A stretch of DNA of 64,000 bases from Carposina sasakii (Eukaryota; Arthropoda; Insecta; Lepidoptera; Carposinidae). The position numbers and the translations under genes were made by a program. Positions 21,123 to 32,149 of this stretch are shown piece after piece. The stretch lies in contig CP053159.1 in assembly GCA_014607495.2 (NCBI GenBank), positions 7,633,501-7,697,500 on the forward strand, given 5' to 3'. Position 1 is the stretch's first letter. Each line of letters opens with the position of its first letter. Under the pieces are notes generated by a model. It saw only the letters and a list, made by a program, of their open reading frames with translations. It had not been told where the DNA came from and searched no databases.

Positions 21123-21309
21123 GTAGGTACCTATATGTAATTACTTATACTTTGTTCTGCCATTTCCTTTTTGTTTTTCCTTCGTGATACTTACGTAAAT
21201 ACCAAGTTTCTCGGAGTTAAGAAGCTTCAGAAGCGCAGCAAGCCCAGAAATAGGAAGGTTACGAAGTAGTTTGTTGAAGAATTAGTATTTTTAAATAATT
21301 TTTAGTAAT

Positions 21310-21615
21310 CTAATATATAAAATTCTGTGTCACGGTGTTAGAAGTTAAACTCCTCCGAAACGGCTCGACCGATTTTCGTAAATCTTAGCATGCATATCGG
21401 TTAGGGTGGAGAATCGGACAACATCTATTTTTCATCCCCCTAAATGTTAAGGGTGGTCCACCCCTAAATTTTTATTTTTATTTTTTTGACAAAATTTTTT
21501 GTTTTTATTTTTTTATGATACAGCATACAAAAATACATACAACCATGAAATTTCACCCCTCTAGGATCAACCCCTTTTACATGGCAAAACAACGTTTGCC
21601 GGGTCAGCTATAATT
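21310..21615 (+). repeat. Interspersed repeat with CTCCGAAACGGCTCGACCGA core
   Basis: AATATATAAAATTCTGTGTC at the start, then ACTCCTCCGAAACGGCTCG, GTGGTCCACCCCTAAATTTT and a final GTTTGCCGGGTCAGCTATA. This is a familiar insect repeat; the closing GGGTCAGCTA(G) resembles a Helitron-like 3' end, here decayed. Class not certain. Confidence 0.6.
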
Positions 21616-21865
21616 ATATAATAATAACTCCAATGAGCGTAACCACTCGGTTGGGTTATAAATTTATAATACCTAGCCGACATTGCAGTTGCAGTTTGCA
21701 ATATTTTAAATACATAATGACTTTTTTATTTAGAGGATTATCACACTGTACCGCGTCCTATCGAAAATGAATTGAAACCTCCACCTCGTTCTCTTGTTTA
21801 ACGTACATACATAAAACACGCCTGTTTTCCCGAAATGGAATAGCCGGAACTCCCTCTGTCACGTT

Positions 21866-21996
21866 TAGTATAGAACATAATGTAAATGATTAGTGATAAG
21901 TTGCTAGCTTAGCTAGCCTGAGAGAATATCCGAGTTCTCGAGAAAGAGATGCAGCTGATGTATTCTAGGAAAGCGCTGCATCAGCACGCACAGCAC
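21866..21996 (-). repeat. S3 repeat, partial inverted copy
   Basis: TGATTAGTGATAAGTTGCTAGC..GATGCAGCTGATGTATTCTA..GCTGCATCAGCACGCACAGCAC is the inverse of the 5' part of 62090-62220. Confidence 0.75.
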
Positions 21997-22292
21997 ACTT
22001 GTTTAACATACCTTATCTTTATAAATACTACCAGGACAGAGTACACAAAGTTAAAATGAATTGGCTATGGGGGCAGTACGTAGGATTTTCTGAAAATCCA
22101 ATGGGAATGAGGAAAATGGAAAATATGATTACCAAAGCTAACGCGACTACAGCTGTTTGGGAAGCAGATAGTACTATACGTGTTATATGTATACAATAGG
22201 TATATAATGACATTACCACGTTTGCTACGATAGAAAGCCTTCATTTTCGCACGTTCTAAAGATTTTCTATAAATTGTTACATAGCTATACCT

Positions 22293-22561
22293 GGGGGCCA
22301 ATTCTCGAAAAGTCTCGAGTTGGAACGAAGCCGAAACGGAACCGTTGTAGACGCTCATAACAAAGCAAGTGATGTAATTAGACACATTTTAGCACGAGAC
22401 AGATATTTGTTTTTAATCTGTCACTGTCGCAACCAATGCGTGCTAAAATATACCTTATTACTCGAGCGGTAAGTATATACTCGTATTGCTTCGAACCGCG
22501 TTGCGTTAATGGTTCGTTAGTGGTTGCGTTTCGGCTTAAAAATGTTCAAGAATTGCCCCCC
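22293..22561 (+). mobile_element. MITE family E (269 bp) with GGGGGCCAATTCTCGAA ends
   Basis: Left end GGGGGCCAATTCTCGAAAAG; the right end is its inverse, GTTCAAGAATTGCCCCCC. Inside: AACGAAGCCGAAACGGAACC and TTTTAGCACGAGACAGATAT. Related copies lie inverted at 23577-23832 and 28385-28545. The outer G/C run suits a TIR transposon derivative; no coding capacity. Confidence 0.8.
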
Positions 22562-22562
22562 A

Positions 22563-22700
22563 GAGGAGGGTTGGCATGAAGCAGGCAGCTGGCCGTAAAA
22601 CAAATGCCAAATATTTGGCAATGTGAGTGAGTTTCGAAAGAAACCATATTGCGCCGTCCTCCTAAAATAATGAGATAAGGGTAGGATGATGATGACATTC
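22563..22700 (-). repeat. Interspersed repeat (family F)
   Basis: AGGAGGGTTGGCATGAAGCAGGCAGCTGGCCGTAAAAC..TTTCGAAAGAAACCATATTG..AATAATGAGATAAGGG is the inverse of 40683-40830; a fragment lies at 26354-26415. It abuts MITE family E directly. Confidence 0.75.
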
Positions 22701-23576
22701 GAAAAACATAACCCTCCTTATGGCACAGTCGGATAATAAATATGACAATACATACCTGTTTTTTTTTGCCGTTTTTACACGGACACTGGTTTTTACAGAT
22801 AATGGTGCGGTCACCGTCATGCTCCAGTGCCATATGCACATGACATAGTTTGTTTATTAAGTTAAATTACATGTCAAGTAGTGGGTACTTTTTGATAAAG
22901 CTATCATCATATCATCCACGACAATTCAGAAATCCTCTAAGAAAACTGTATATCTGTGAACGGTATATCTCTTGTTTCTATCTCTTTTACATTTGGCGAT
23001 GTTGCCACTAACGTTGTCTCTTTCTGTCTGCATGTCAGGGGTAGCTGAATCTATTTTTAGAATCGAGCCAAGGGGTGTGAAAGCCTAAGTATTGTTTTAC
23101 CTTAATCGTTAATGACATTATTTCACGTCTCGTGTTAAACGACGTGTGCTTTATTTATAGTAGGGGGATATCTGTATTTATATAGGTCATTCACCGCCTG
23201 CCCCCAATTATTCGATAGTCTCCTTCAGTATTCCATTTATCCAGTCATAGAGTTTTTAACCCTAAGACTGCATAGTCTTATTTTTTTAATCACAGACATA
23301 GATTTGCACAATAGTCTTTGCCAATGGCGAACCGTCTTCTGGTGCATCATACAAGTATTATGCGATCAGTCCTATGTGTGCATCGTTCATCAAATTAAAA
23401 ATATCTTAAAAACTGTGCTACATCTTGGCTTCTTGAAGGACTGGAACTCTATAGTCTAGTGGATTTACATAGAGTTACAATATAACTTTACTTGACAATG
23501 TGTAACCTTATAGTTGCGAATATGTCGTTGGTGTCGCGCGACGGCTTGTATTGATTTTGGCGTGTTGGCTTTCTTA

Positions 23577-23832
23577 GGGCAATTCCGCAAAAAAATATGC
23601 CGAAACGGTAAACAAAACGCGGTGCGAAGCAATATTTAATTATCGCTTAAGTATTATGGTATATTCTAGCACGCAGCTGTCGCGTGTATAACATAATGAA
23701 AAAAATATCTGTCTCGTGCTGAAATGCATTTAATAACGTTACTGTAGTGATTGCTTATTGCTTTGTACCGAGCTTCTACAATGGTCCCGTTCCGGCTTCG
23801 TATCGGATCAAAAATTTTGCGGAACGCTTTCC
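23577..23832 (-). mobile_element. MITE family E, inverted copy
   Basis: AGGGCAATTCCGCAAAAAA at the left and TTTTGCGGAACGCTTTCC at the right are decayed terminal repeats. Internal ATATCTGTCTCGTGCTGAAA and GTCCCGTTCCGGCTTCG are the inverse of blocks in 22293-22561. Confidence 0.75.
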
Positions 23833-24059
23833 TGAAGTATGAATGAATCTACTTGGCATTGCCAGAATTCTGGCAGTATGTAGGCGTGACAACGTACCTA
23901 ACTTCCTACGCTTTAGTCATATACGAGTAGTATGAATCATATGGTTTATCTTGTATGCGACAGAATAGCTGGACAGAAGAAAACGAAATATAATCTTTTA
24001 GATAAGCATAATAAATGGTCTTTTTTAACAAATTTTTGTTTATTCCTAATATCAAAAAA

Positions 24060-24262
24060 TGTGTTCCTGCGCTGATGCGAGGCTTCAAACTCCTTCAGTG
24101 CAGGTCGAAGGAGTCGACTGAAGAACTCGGGTGTTCTCAGGCGATAAGTTAGCAACTTGTCACTGATCATTTTCATCTGTCTTTGTTCCCTATGCCAAAC
24201 GTGGCTGTGAGATCTCCTTTATGATCCTGCAGTTTTGGCTACCTCATTTCGGGAACATATTG
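24060..24262 (+). repeat. S3 repeat
   Basis: CCTGCGCTGATGCGAGGC..CAGGTCGAAGGAGTCGACTGAAGAACTCGGGTG..GCGATAAGTTAGCAACTTGTCACTGATCATTTTCATCTG..TCCTTTATGATCCTGCAGTTTTGGCTACCTCATTT matches 62090-62305. Confidence 0.8.
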
Positions 24263-24379
24263 TGTATGTATTTATGTTATAGAAAATGGTCAACGTAAAC
24301 GTTATTACGTTATGTGGTAATTTTCGATTCAATTATCACAGCGGAATTCGACAGGCCACCAGACATTCTGACGTTGGCA

Positions 24380-24480
24380 AAAACTTTCAAGCTAGACCAC
24401 AGCTAGACTGACTTTTAACTGAAGTATTACCTATACTTCAGATAAAAGTCAGTCTAGCTGTGGTCTAGCTTGAAATTTTT
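24380..24480. repeat. Near-perfect 47-bp-arm hairpin
   Basis: AAGCTAGACCACAGCTAGAC in the left arm (24380-24426) pairs with its inverse in the right arm (24434-24480) around the 7-base loop TTACCTA. The arms align without gaps and with very few mismatches. It could be a tiny fold-back element or an RNA hairpin; nothing decides. Confidence 0.85.
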
Positions 24481-25093
24481 TGTAATATAAATAGTAGAAC
24501 TATTATCTGTTACAGTTATTCGAAAACAACTGGTAGACAAAACACATTATTTATTTACGTGAAATTACATTCAGAGTGTATAACATATAAACGAGGTCAT
24601 GCCATTATAATATTACATAATGTAAATGTATGTTAGATGGGTTCAAATAAAACACATTGTTATTGTAGTACCCCGCCCCGGCACGGAAGTTGATGTGGGG
24701 GAAGTAAACAAGTAGACAGCCCTTCAGGTGCTCATTAAAGCTACAATATGGCATGTTGACAATGAGGTAAACACTGACACGGTGGTCTCCCAAGCGACAA
24801 AGGTCCAGCTGCTTTAGGGGCACATAGGTTGCGTAGATTGAACCATTTTTTGGGAGTGCACTGAAAGCGTAGGTAAGCTTCAGCTCAATGTAGACGAAAA
24901 GGCCCTTAAAGCTGATTGTCGTCAATTACACTAAGTTCGCTTAACTTAGCTCATATAAGCTAAGCCAGCTTTTCATATACGTGTACACACAAACTAAAAA
25001 AAAAAAAAAAATTAATAAATGTGGAAACCGGGAAAGACGTATTTACTAATAACAATAAAGTAAAATTATTAATAAAGAAATGGAAAAAATTCC

Positions 25094-25168
25094 TCACCCG
25101 GATGGGAATCGAACCCACGACCTCTGCATTCCGCGTGTCAGTGCTCTAACCACTGAGCCACCGGGTCA
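25094..25168 (-). other. tRNA-like segment of SINE S1 (Pol III promoter boxes)
   Basis: The minus strand reads ACCCGGTGGCTCAGTGGTTA (A box) and GGTTCGATTCCCATCCGGGT (B box), with the ACCCGG/CCGGGT acceptor stem and the GCTC/GAGC D stem intact. The anticodon stem is broken (CTGAC against ATGCAG), so a working tRNA is unlikely; it is the promoter head of the SINE. Confidence 0.75.
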
Positions 25169-25246
25169 ATTACTCGGATGACGAATTTTACCATCTCTTT
25201 TCTAAATTACATATTGGCAACATTATTTTTCATCCCGATAGCTATA

Positions 25247-25625
25247 CAGGTGATTTTTGGTCGTCAACGTTCCCGAAAACTACGGAATCTCCTCATCATC
25301 ACGATCATTTTTCTCCATGGAAGCATACCTGGGAAGTGTCTGGTTTCCAAAATATTAGGGTCCAAAGTTGAGTAAATAGACTGCGTTTTTCTGCATAAAT
25401 GCACATAGACGCGCGTAGCAGGATTTTTTCACGAAAAATAATTAATATCTGTCTATAAAAAAACTAACATAAACACTAGACACTATAAATTTCGCACGAT
25501 CAAGGAATTTAAAAAAATAAAAAAAAAATAAAAAAAATCCCAGCATTTTTTTTGGCATAAACTTACTTTATTTCATGTATAGAATACGTACCCTTCGTTA
25601 AAGGTGGCCACAAAAAAACTCCCTG
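25247..25625 (-). mobile_element. MITE family A, copy nested in SINE S1
   Basis: From CAGGTGATTTTTGGTCGTCAA to GCCACAAAAAAACTCCCTG, flanked by TATA on each side. It carries all family blocks in inverse order. Its insertion is younger than the SINE it interrupts. Confidence 0.9.
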
Positions 25626-25817
25626 TATACTAGCCAAATCTCGGCAAACAAAGCTGAATCCCTCAGCACAATGTTTAAAGATGAAACGATCAACCATATC
25701 CTAACGGATTATATTAATGGAGAAGTGTTTTTATAAATTTATCTTAGTCAAGATATTATATATTATAAAATTATTAATAAAGAAATGGAAAAAATTCCTC
25801 ACCCAACAATAAAGTAA

Positions 25818-27540
25818 TTTTATTTGTGTAAATATCATTTCAATTTTCATGTACCTCTACCCACTTATATTTGTATACTTCCTCATTAATAAGTAAGATG
25901 TAGAATAAATATTATAATTTCTGTTGATAACATATATAATAATAATTGTTATATAAGTTGTAAATAAGGTTCACGAAATTATTTTGCACGTGCGAACTTA
26001 TTTTAATGATTACGTTCGAATCAACTACCTTTGATAGAGTCACAAATAGATATTTGGCTATAGCTAGAATTCACACAAACGAAATATACATTATTGAAAG
26101 TTATTCATATAAATGGGACAATATTTGTATAGCATATCGATTTCCAACTTAGACATGATGTCGAATCGACACTAAACACAATGAAAAATAACAGCGGATG
26201 ATTAGCCGGATATCGTGTTGTCATATTTCAAATATGTGCAGTTTAGAATTGTTACGAGGGACGTGAGAATGGTCTCCAGTTACAATGAAATAGCTAAGTG
26301 AAAACTCCGATTGCCCTTGACAGACTTAATTTAGATTCTTCCGAATGCTTTCATTATCATCATCTTTCTTCTCTTATGGTTTCTTTCGAAACTCATATTG
26401 CCAAGCATTTAGCGATCTTCTTCCGAATGCTTTATGAAGTGTAAAGAAAATTTTGAAGTAATCAGTACTTGTGTTGCGGATGCTCGTAGCTAGTACTACC
26501 CAAACTACATTTGCCAGACATAAATAAAACGTATTAGCTGTAGCAATCAGACGGTCTGGGTATTACGTAAATGCTATATGATTTGAGGCACTGTAGAATA
26601 CATTTCATTCAAGAACATGGACTTACGTCAGTGCCGGCCCACACGGGGGCGCGTCCCCCTGGCGCAGGGAGGCTGACGTCAAACCTTCCATGCAACAAGT
26701 GTTCCGATATAAAATCTAACTACGTACCTAAATGACTGGGGCTATTTATAGACGCCCCAAAAAGGCTTCTGTCTAAAATAATGCCACTGGTCTATATATT
26801 AGATTTATATCAATTATTTCAGATTGTATTGTGGTGACTTTGTTGTGTGACTAACGCTTTGTATTCGACCTCCTTTAGCATAACTACCTTCTTTGTGCTC
26901 TAGACATCTAAATAATTTTGATCATTATGCTAACAGAATATGTATCTTAATAGATGACTTTATTTATATTGCAAGCTGTTTCGTTATGAATTTTGCTTAG
27001 TGCAAAATAATAGCGTTATAACATGAGATACTCGTAACTAGATAAGGCGTGGGTGGAGCTCCACCCACAAAATTCCATGAAAATTTATATATTTATTTAT
27101 TTTAGTTACAGCTATTATTCCTTAGATATGGAAAGGCCGCAGATTTTATTTTTGGTATTAGCACAGTCATACGTATTTTAGGAGTAATAAGTATAAAAAG
27201 GGTCGTTTGATTTATTGTTTAGGGATGGGCTGGAGGAGACGCAAGGTTACGGAGAGGGCGGCATAAGAAGATCGTCTTCCGAAAGTAGTAGTTAATTATA
27301 ATTAACTAGATACTTAAACATAATTAAACATGTATTTTATCTGCGAAAATAAAAAGTACGTAAAGGTTATAGTTATCTGTAAAATTAGGGGCCTAATGTG
27401 ATCTTCCTAAATAATATACACTCACTTATTTCTATAGACCAAAACCAACAAATATTTACTCGAGCATGCAAGTAATATTTTAGTAAGTTAATTAATATGG
27501 GTGTTTCCGTAGAAAAGTAGTAGGTAAGCACCTGCATATA
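25818..27540. other. Intergenic spacer; no gene seen
   Basis: Mostly unique AT-rich DNA. A family F fragment lies at 26354-26415, and a GC-rich patch with inverted GGGGGCGC/GTCCCCC bases lies at 26650-26670. No open frame here has protein-like composition. Confidence 0.4.
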
Positions 27541-27923
27541 CAGGATGTTTTTTTGTGGCCACCTTTAACGAAGGGTACGTATTCTATACATGAAATAAAG
27601 TAAGCTTATGACAAAAAAAATGCTGGGAAAAAAAAAAAAAAAATTGAATTTTTTTTTAAAATTCCTTGATCGTGCGAAATTTATAGTGTCTAGTGTTTAT
27701 GTTAGTTTTTTTATAGACAGATATTAATTATTTTTCGTGAAAAAATCCTGCTACGCGCGTCTATGTGCATTTATGCAGAAAAACGCAGTCTACTTACTCA
27801 ACTTTGGACCCTAATATTTTGGAAACCAGACACTTCCCAGGTATGCTTCCATGGAGAAAAATGATCGTGATGATGAGGAAATTCCGTAGTTTTCAGGAAC
27901 GTTGACGACCAAAAATCATCCTG
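27541..27923 (+). mobile_element. MITE family A, copy (383 bp), first of a direct pair
   Basis: CAGGATGTTTTTTTGTGGCC to AAAAATCATCCTG, TATA on both sides. The GTGGCCACC variant near the left end is shared with the nested copy at 25247, so these two are the same subfamily. Confidence 0.9.
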
Positions 27924-27940
27924 TATAGATACATACTATA

Positions 27941-28328
27941 CAGGGTGTTTTTTCGTTGCCACCCCTAACGAAGGGTACGTACTCTACCTATATATATCAA
28001 ATAAAGTAAGTTTATGCCAAAAAAAATCCTGGGAAACGATGTAAAATTTTTTGAGTTTTTTTTTTATTACTTGATCGGGCGAAATTTATAGTGTCCAGTG
28101 CTTATGCTAGTTTTATCATAGACAGATATTAATTATTTCTCGTGAAAAAATCTTGCTACACGCGTCAACGTGCATTTATGCTGAAAAACGCAGTCCATTT
28201 TCTCAACTTTGGACCCTAATATCTTGGGAACCAGACACTTTCCAGGTATGCTTCCAAGGAGAAAAATGATCGTGATGATGAGGAGATTTCGTAGTTTTCG
28301 GGAATGTTGAAGACCAAAAAATACCCTG
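27941..28328 (+). mobile_element. MITE family A, copy (388 bp), second of a direct pair
   Basis: CAGGGTGTTTTTTCGTTGCCA to AAAATACCCTG, TATA at both ends, only 17 bp after the previous copy and in the same orientation. It is the GTTGCCACC subfamily, so the pair arose from two insertions and not from duplication of one. Confidence 0.9.
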
Positions 28329-28384
28329 TATATACATTTAGTTATACACGACTGTGTTCTCAAAACGGGATAGCTTAGCCAGAA

Positions 28385-28545
28385 CTGCAACGTTAAGCAT
28401 CTGTCATCAACAAATATCTGTCTCATGCTGAAATGTGTCTAATTACGTCACCGTAAAGTAATTATCGCTTTGTTCTGAGCGTCTACAACGGTTCCGTTTT
28501 GGCTTCGTTTCAACTTGAGATTTTTCGAGAATTGCCTTCCAGATG
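28385..28545 (-). mobile_element. MITE family E, fragment
   Basis: ACAAATATCTGTCTCATGCTGAAATGTGTCTAATTACGTCAC and GTCTACAACGGTTCCGTTTTGGCTTCGTTTC..GAGAATTGCC are the inverse of 22293-22400. The far end is lost or replaced. Confidence 0.7.
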
Positions 28546-28551
28546 TTAAAG

Positions 28552-28662
28552 ATCAGTGACAAGTTGCTAACTAATCGCCTGAACACCCCTGAGTTCCGTT
28601 GCACGGCAGGGGATGCAGCTAATGTATTCTAGTGAAGCCGGGCATCTGCACAGCAATACTAG
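28552..28662 (-). repeat. S3 repeat, partial inverted copy
   Basis: GATCAGTGACAAGTTGCTAACTAATCGCCTGAACACC..GGGGATGCAGCTAATGTATTCTAG matches the inverse of 62120-62215. Confidence 0.75.
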
Positions 28663-29596
28663 AATAATATATTATTTGAGTATATTATGAATTGTTACGA
28701 GTAACATGGATGTTGATTTTATAGTGGACGCTCGCAATATCGGCTGCGTGGACTGCAGAAAAAACGAAATATGTTGAAATTTCCTATGTCCATTTTTGAG
28801 GCTACAGACCGAGTGTTGCGTGTATTGCGTGGTACTACTCGTATTGGTTCATTAGTTTTGGCATAAAAACCGGTCAGACAGACAGTTACTTTATCATTTA
28901 TAATATCAGTACGAATTAGGCTATTATTTAATTATCTACTCTTATTTGTAGATAATCCTTAAGATGCCACATGAAGCATATTAACTATGTAGAATTATTT
29001 ATTAACATGGTTTCAAAAGTAGCAGCTAAACATGACGTACCCACCCATACGTACATATAGTACGTGTTCCTCATTCAAACATTTTTACAAATATTTTAAT
29101 CTATTTGGGATAATTAATAGGTGGAGCATTTTTAGAATGCATCAGAAGCAGATCCGAAATCGGGAAAGAGGAATGTTACCAAAACAGGAAATAATTATTC
29201 AATATGGCGTTATTCTCTTCGATTGCCATGAATTTGGCTCCGCTACAGAACAATGTTGTTAAATAATATACCTATAGTTACGCCATCTGTTAACGGATGA
29301 TTCAGACATGTAGAAAGCTCGCGAGAATAATATTCAACACCAAAAGCTTTCTAAAGCTTCTGGAGTTCAACCTTTTCAGTGATGAGCTTCGCGACCAGTC
29401 ACACTTTAGTTAAAGTTACCGTTAATAGATGGCGCTTTGGCCGGAGTATCTCGTATCAACTTTTTAATAATTCTGGAAAATAGTCATTTTTCTTCTCGTA
29501 TTTGCAGGCATAAAGAAAAGCTAGCTAGTAGGTAAAGGTTTGTGTTATATAGAGGTAAAGATATAAGAGAAAGAAAGATTTTATACATTACCTATA
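28663..29596. other. Intergenic spacer with one decayed Helitron-like tail
   Basis: AGTGGACGCTCGCAATATCGG..GTGGACTGCAGAAAAAACG (about 28722-28770) is a decayed, reversed Helitron-like tail. The rest holds no recognisable feature; the 76-codon frame at 29032 has no protein-like signature. Confidence 0.4.
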
Positions 29597-29844
29597 CAGG
29601 GTGTAAAAAAAGGAGTATGATAAAGCGAAAGGCTATGTAAATAGCCCACTAAAAGGAACCTACCCATAAAATTTCAAATTCGAAATCCCATGTTTACTTT
29701 TCCAGATATTATAAAAAATTCCTAAACAACTCAGGAATGTTCAAACAATCTGGAAAAATAAACATGTTACTTCGACTCTCAAATTTTCGAAATAGGTTCT
29801 CTATAGTGGCTTTTCGCTTAACATACCCTTTCTGTTACACACTG
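29597..29844. mobile_element. Palindromic MITE family B (248 bp)
   Basis: CAGGGTGTAAAAAAAGGAGTATG at the left and CATACCCTTTCTGTTACACACTG at the right. Blocks AAAGCGAAAGGCTATGTAAATAGCCCAC and GGTTCTCTATAGTGG match the better copy at 50730-50989. TATA flanks both ends. The right arm has lost part of its block. Confidence 0.85.
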
Positions 29845-31060
29845 TATACTCGTATTTATTTAACATACCTATATGAAGGAAGTATTTGTATAGAAAGCGT
29901 TGATAAGTGGAACAAGATATTTGCACCGCTCATAACTAAGCTGTAGTTGGGAACAGTGCAGGAAAAAGAAAAATAAGATAATTCTTTAATCCCCATGCAA
30001 CTAATCAAATAATGTACCTAAGTAGTATAGTAGATATAGATATTAACAGAAAATCTTACATCGGTATGTAAGCGTTGAGTTGCAGCCACCCGGTGTAAAA
30101 ATGTTCGAGGTTTATCTTGAACAATATTTTTCTATCAAGCCAAGTCAGATTGAAGAATATAGGTTGAAAAACATACTGGTTAGGTAGTTTAAAGTATAGA
30201 CAAAAGCTCTTTTCCGACTAAGATGTAATATATGTAATAAGCATTATCATGGCACATAAATATCATATTGTTACTATTGTCCTGTGCTGGTGAGGGTCTT
30301 TACTAAAACAGACCAGCTGCATCTCCTTTCGTGCATGTCGTAAGATTCAGCTAAAGAACTCGGGCATTCTCTCAGGCGATAAGCTGAACTGTGGGGTCTC
30401 CTTTATGACCATGCAGTGCTGGTAACCCCGTTTAGGGAACACACCAGCCGTGTGAATGTATATATACACGTATATGTATGTATACATTCGGTTATCACAC
30501 AGGGAAGATGCAGGGAAGCCAAATTCAGTACTTGTGGAGGGTGCTTTTAAATTATATATATATATTTTTTTTACAAGAGACTAGGTACGAGTAGATTACG
30601 AGAAGTACCTACCTATAGAGAAAAAATATATAGTTTAAAATTTTTTTTTCTTAACCGACCCCACATAGTACATACTACAGTACACATAGTACAGGTTTAA
30701 GTTAGTCGTAATGTAATAATAACTTTAATGTACTATGTGGCATAGTTTCATTAGTTAAACTATTTTTAAAACATATGATAAACTTTGGATGGAATCAATT
30801 TTTAAACTTCACATCAGCCTGTAGCAGTTCACTACTGGACGTAGACCTCCTCCAGGGCACTATAGAGAACCCCGTAAGGAGGAGTTTCCTTTACTGTGCT
30901 GACTTGAATTTTTTGTTACAATAACACAAACAGAGTCGTGGACTTTTGGGAGCAAGCCATCCTGAATATACACCTATTTATTCATTAGCCTTATCATTAG
31001 TGGTGTTAACGGACGAGGCTGTGACGCTAAATAGCCTATAATACCTATTTAGAATGGCAC
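29845..31060. other. Intergenic spacer with an S3 repeat and a short RTE tail
   Basis: S3 repeat at 30278-30452 (+): GCATGTCGTAAGATTCAGCTAAAGAACTCGGGCATTCTCTCAGGCGATAAGC. A reversed RTE 3' tail lies at 30812-30860 (AGCCTGTAGCAGTTCACTACTGGACGTAGACC). No gene seen. Confidence 0.55.
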
Positions 31061-31155
31061 AAGATATGAGATAAAAATATTTTCCCGGGATAAAAGTAGT
31101 CTATGTGTTAATTCAGGGAGTCAGCTAACTCCATACCAAATTTTATTAAAATTGC

Positions 31156-31157
<2 letters not shown>
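31061..31157 (-). mobile_element. Helitron-like fragment next to the AT microsatellite
   Basis: ATATTTTCCCGGGATAAAAGTAG..TGTTAATTCAGGGAGTCAGCTAACTCCATACCAAATTTTATT is the inverse of the middle of the copies at 14099 and 47173; it stops at the start of the (AT)n run. Confidence 0.75.
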
Positions 31158-31236
<79 letters not shown>

Positions 31237-31262
31237 GAGTATGTATGTATGTATGTATGTAC
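31158..31262. repeat. (AT)n then (ATGT)n microsatellite
   Basis: About 38 AT units (31158-31235) followed by ACGAGT and five ATGT units. Length is likely to vary between individuals and may be assembled imprecisely. Confidence 0.95.
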
Positions 31263-31669
31263 GAGTATGTTATTTATTAGCCTAATACGTTTAAAATAAT
31301 GTTCTAATCACTGAGATGTCATCTTTGTGATAAGATAAGAAAAGGTAGAGTGGAAATAAATCTGTGCTTATCGCTGTAATAACGTTCACATTAACTTATT
31401 TTCACGTAAGTACAATTTCAAACTCGGATTCAAACAGAGGACAAAATACATAGTTGGAAAATACTTAAAACTGAATCTGTTATAATGTGCAAGTAGATTT
31501 TACTCAGCTTTTAATTTTTTACTTATGTGTTAAAAATGTACAACTCATTAGTACAAGTTCGACCGGCGGTGGCGACCGATGAATGCGTGCGCGCATGTTC
31601 TTATAAAAGACATCAACGCATTGTCATGGACTTGTATACTACGTGAATTCGAAACTAATTCATGTTTAA

Positions 31670-31925
31670 TATGAATATAAAATAAATATAAATATATTCA
31701 CACACTACACAACACAATAACCTAGTCCCACATTAAGATCCCTAAGGTCTTGTGTCGTGGGTACTAAGAAACGGTATATAAATACATAGATAAGTATAGA
31801 AACATCCATGACTTGGAAACAAACATCGATATTCATCATATCAATGTTTGCACCTACCGGGATTCGAACCCAAGACCTATGACGCCGCAGGCAGGGTCAC
31901 TACCTACTACACCAATCGGCCGTCA
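31670..31925 (-). mobile_element. tRNA-derived SINE, full-length copy (family S2)
   Basis: The minus strand reads GGCCGATTGGTGTAGTAGGT (A box region) and GGGTTCGAATCCCGGTAGGT (B box), then a body with TGGATGTTTCTATAC and GACCTTAGGGATCTTAATGT, and a tail rich in ATATTTAT. The 3' body occurs alone at 9743-9892. It lies 0.5 kb upstream of the ds 5' region. Confidence 0.85.
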
Positions 31926-32149
31926 TAAGTTAACTAATAATTAAATTGCAGTAAATTTAAAGTAAGTTACAGGAATATCAATATTTATAATATTATGTAG
32001 TAGGTAATTATTAAAGCTTAACTGGCTATATTTCACAATGGAGGCATTTCTTATGAATGCCTGTAAGCTTTTCTCGGAATATTGAGTGACTAGTATTGAA
32101 CAATAAATAGTGGAATCCTTCTCCGACCATTATCTTGGCATCATCACGC

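Larger units (their letters stand above)
25064..25804 (-). mobile_element. tRNA-like SINE (family S1) with 13-bp target duplication, split by a MITE
   Basis: Direct repeats AACAATAAAGTAA at 25051-25063 and 25805-25817 bracket the unit, as in retroposition. Read on the minus strand it starts GGGTGAGGAATTTTTTCC, runs through the body and a tRNA-like segment (25168-25094), and ends in the same GGGTGAGGAATTTTTTCC..TTAATAATTTT segment, so that part occurs at both ends. A MITE (25247-25625) is nested in the body: the empty version is visible in the second copy at 55709-56010. No protein is coded. Confidence 0.85.

Noticed and set aside
22065..22385. 106-codon minus-strand frame as a gene
   Set aside because: It overlaps MITE family E and lacks any protein-like motif.
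25094..25168. A working tRNA gene
   Set aside because: A and B boxes are good, but the anticodon stem is broken, and a similar copy in the same context occurs at 55744-55817: it is a SINE part.
28133..28426. 97-codon minus-strand frame
   Set aside because: It is a reading of MITE family A; a similar frame appears in the MITE copy at 25247.
31158..31262. Replication origin or matrix attachment site
   Set aside because: Only a microsatellite is visible; AT-richness alone does not support either claim.
31860..31925. A second tRNA gene
   Set aside because: Acceptor stem halves no longer pair, and the body and tail of a SINE follow.
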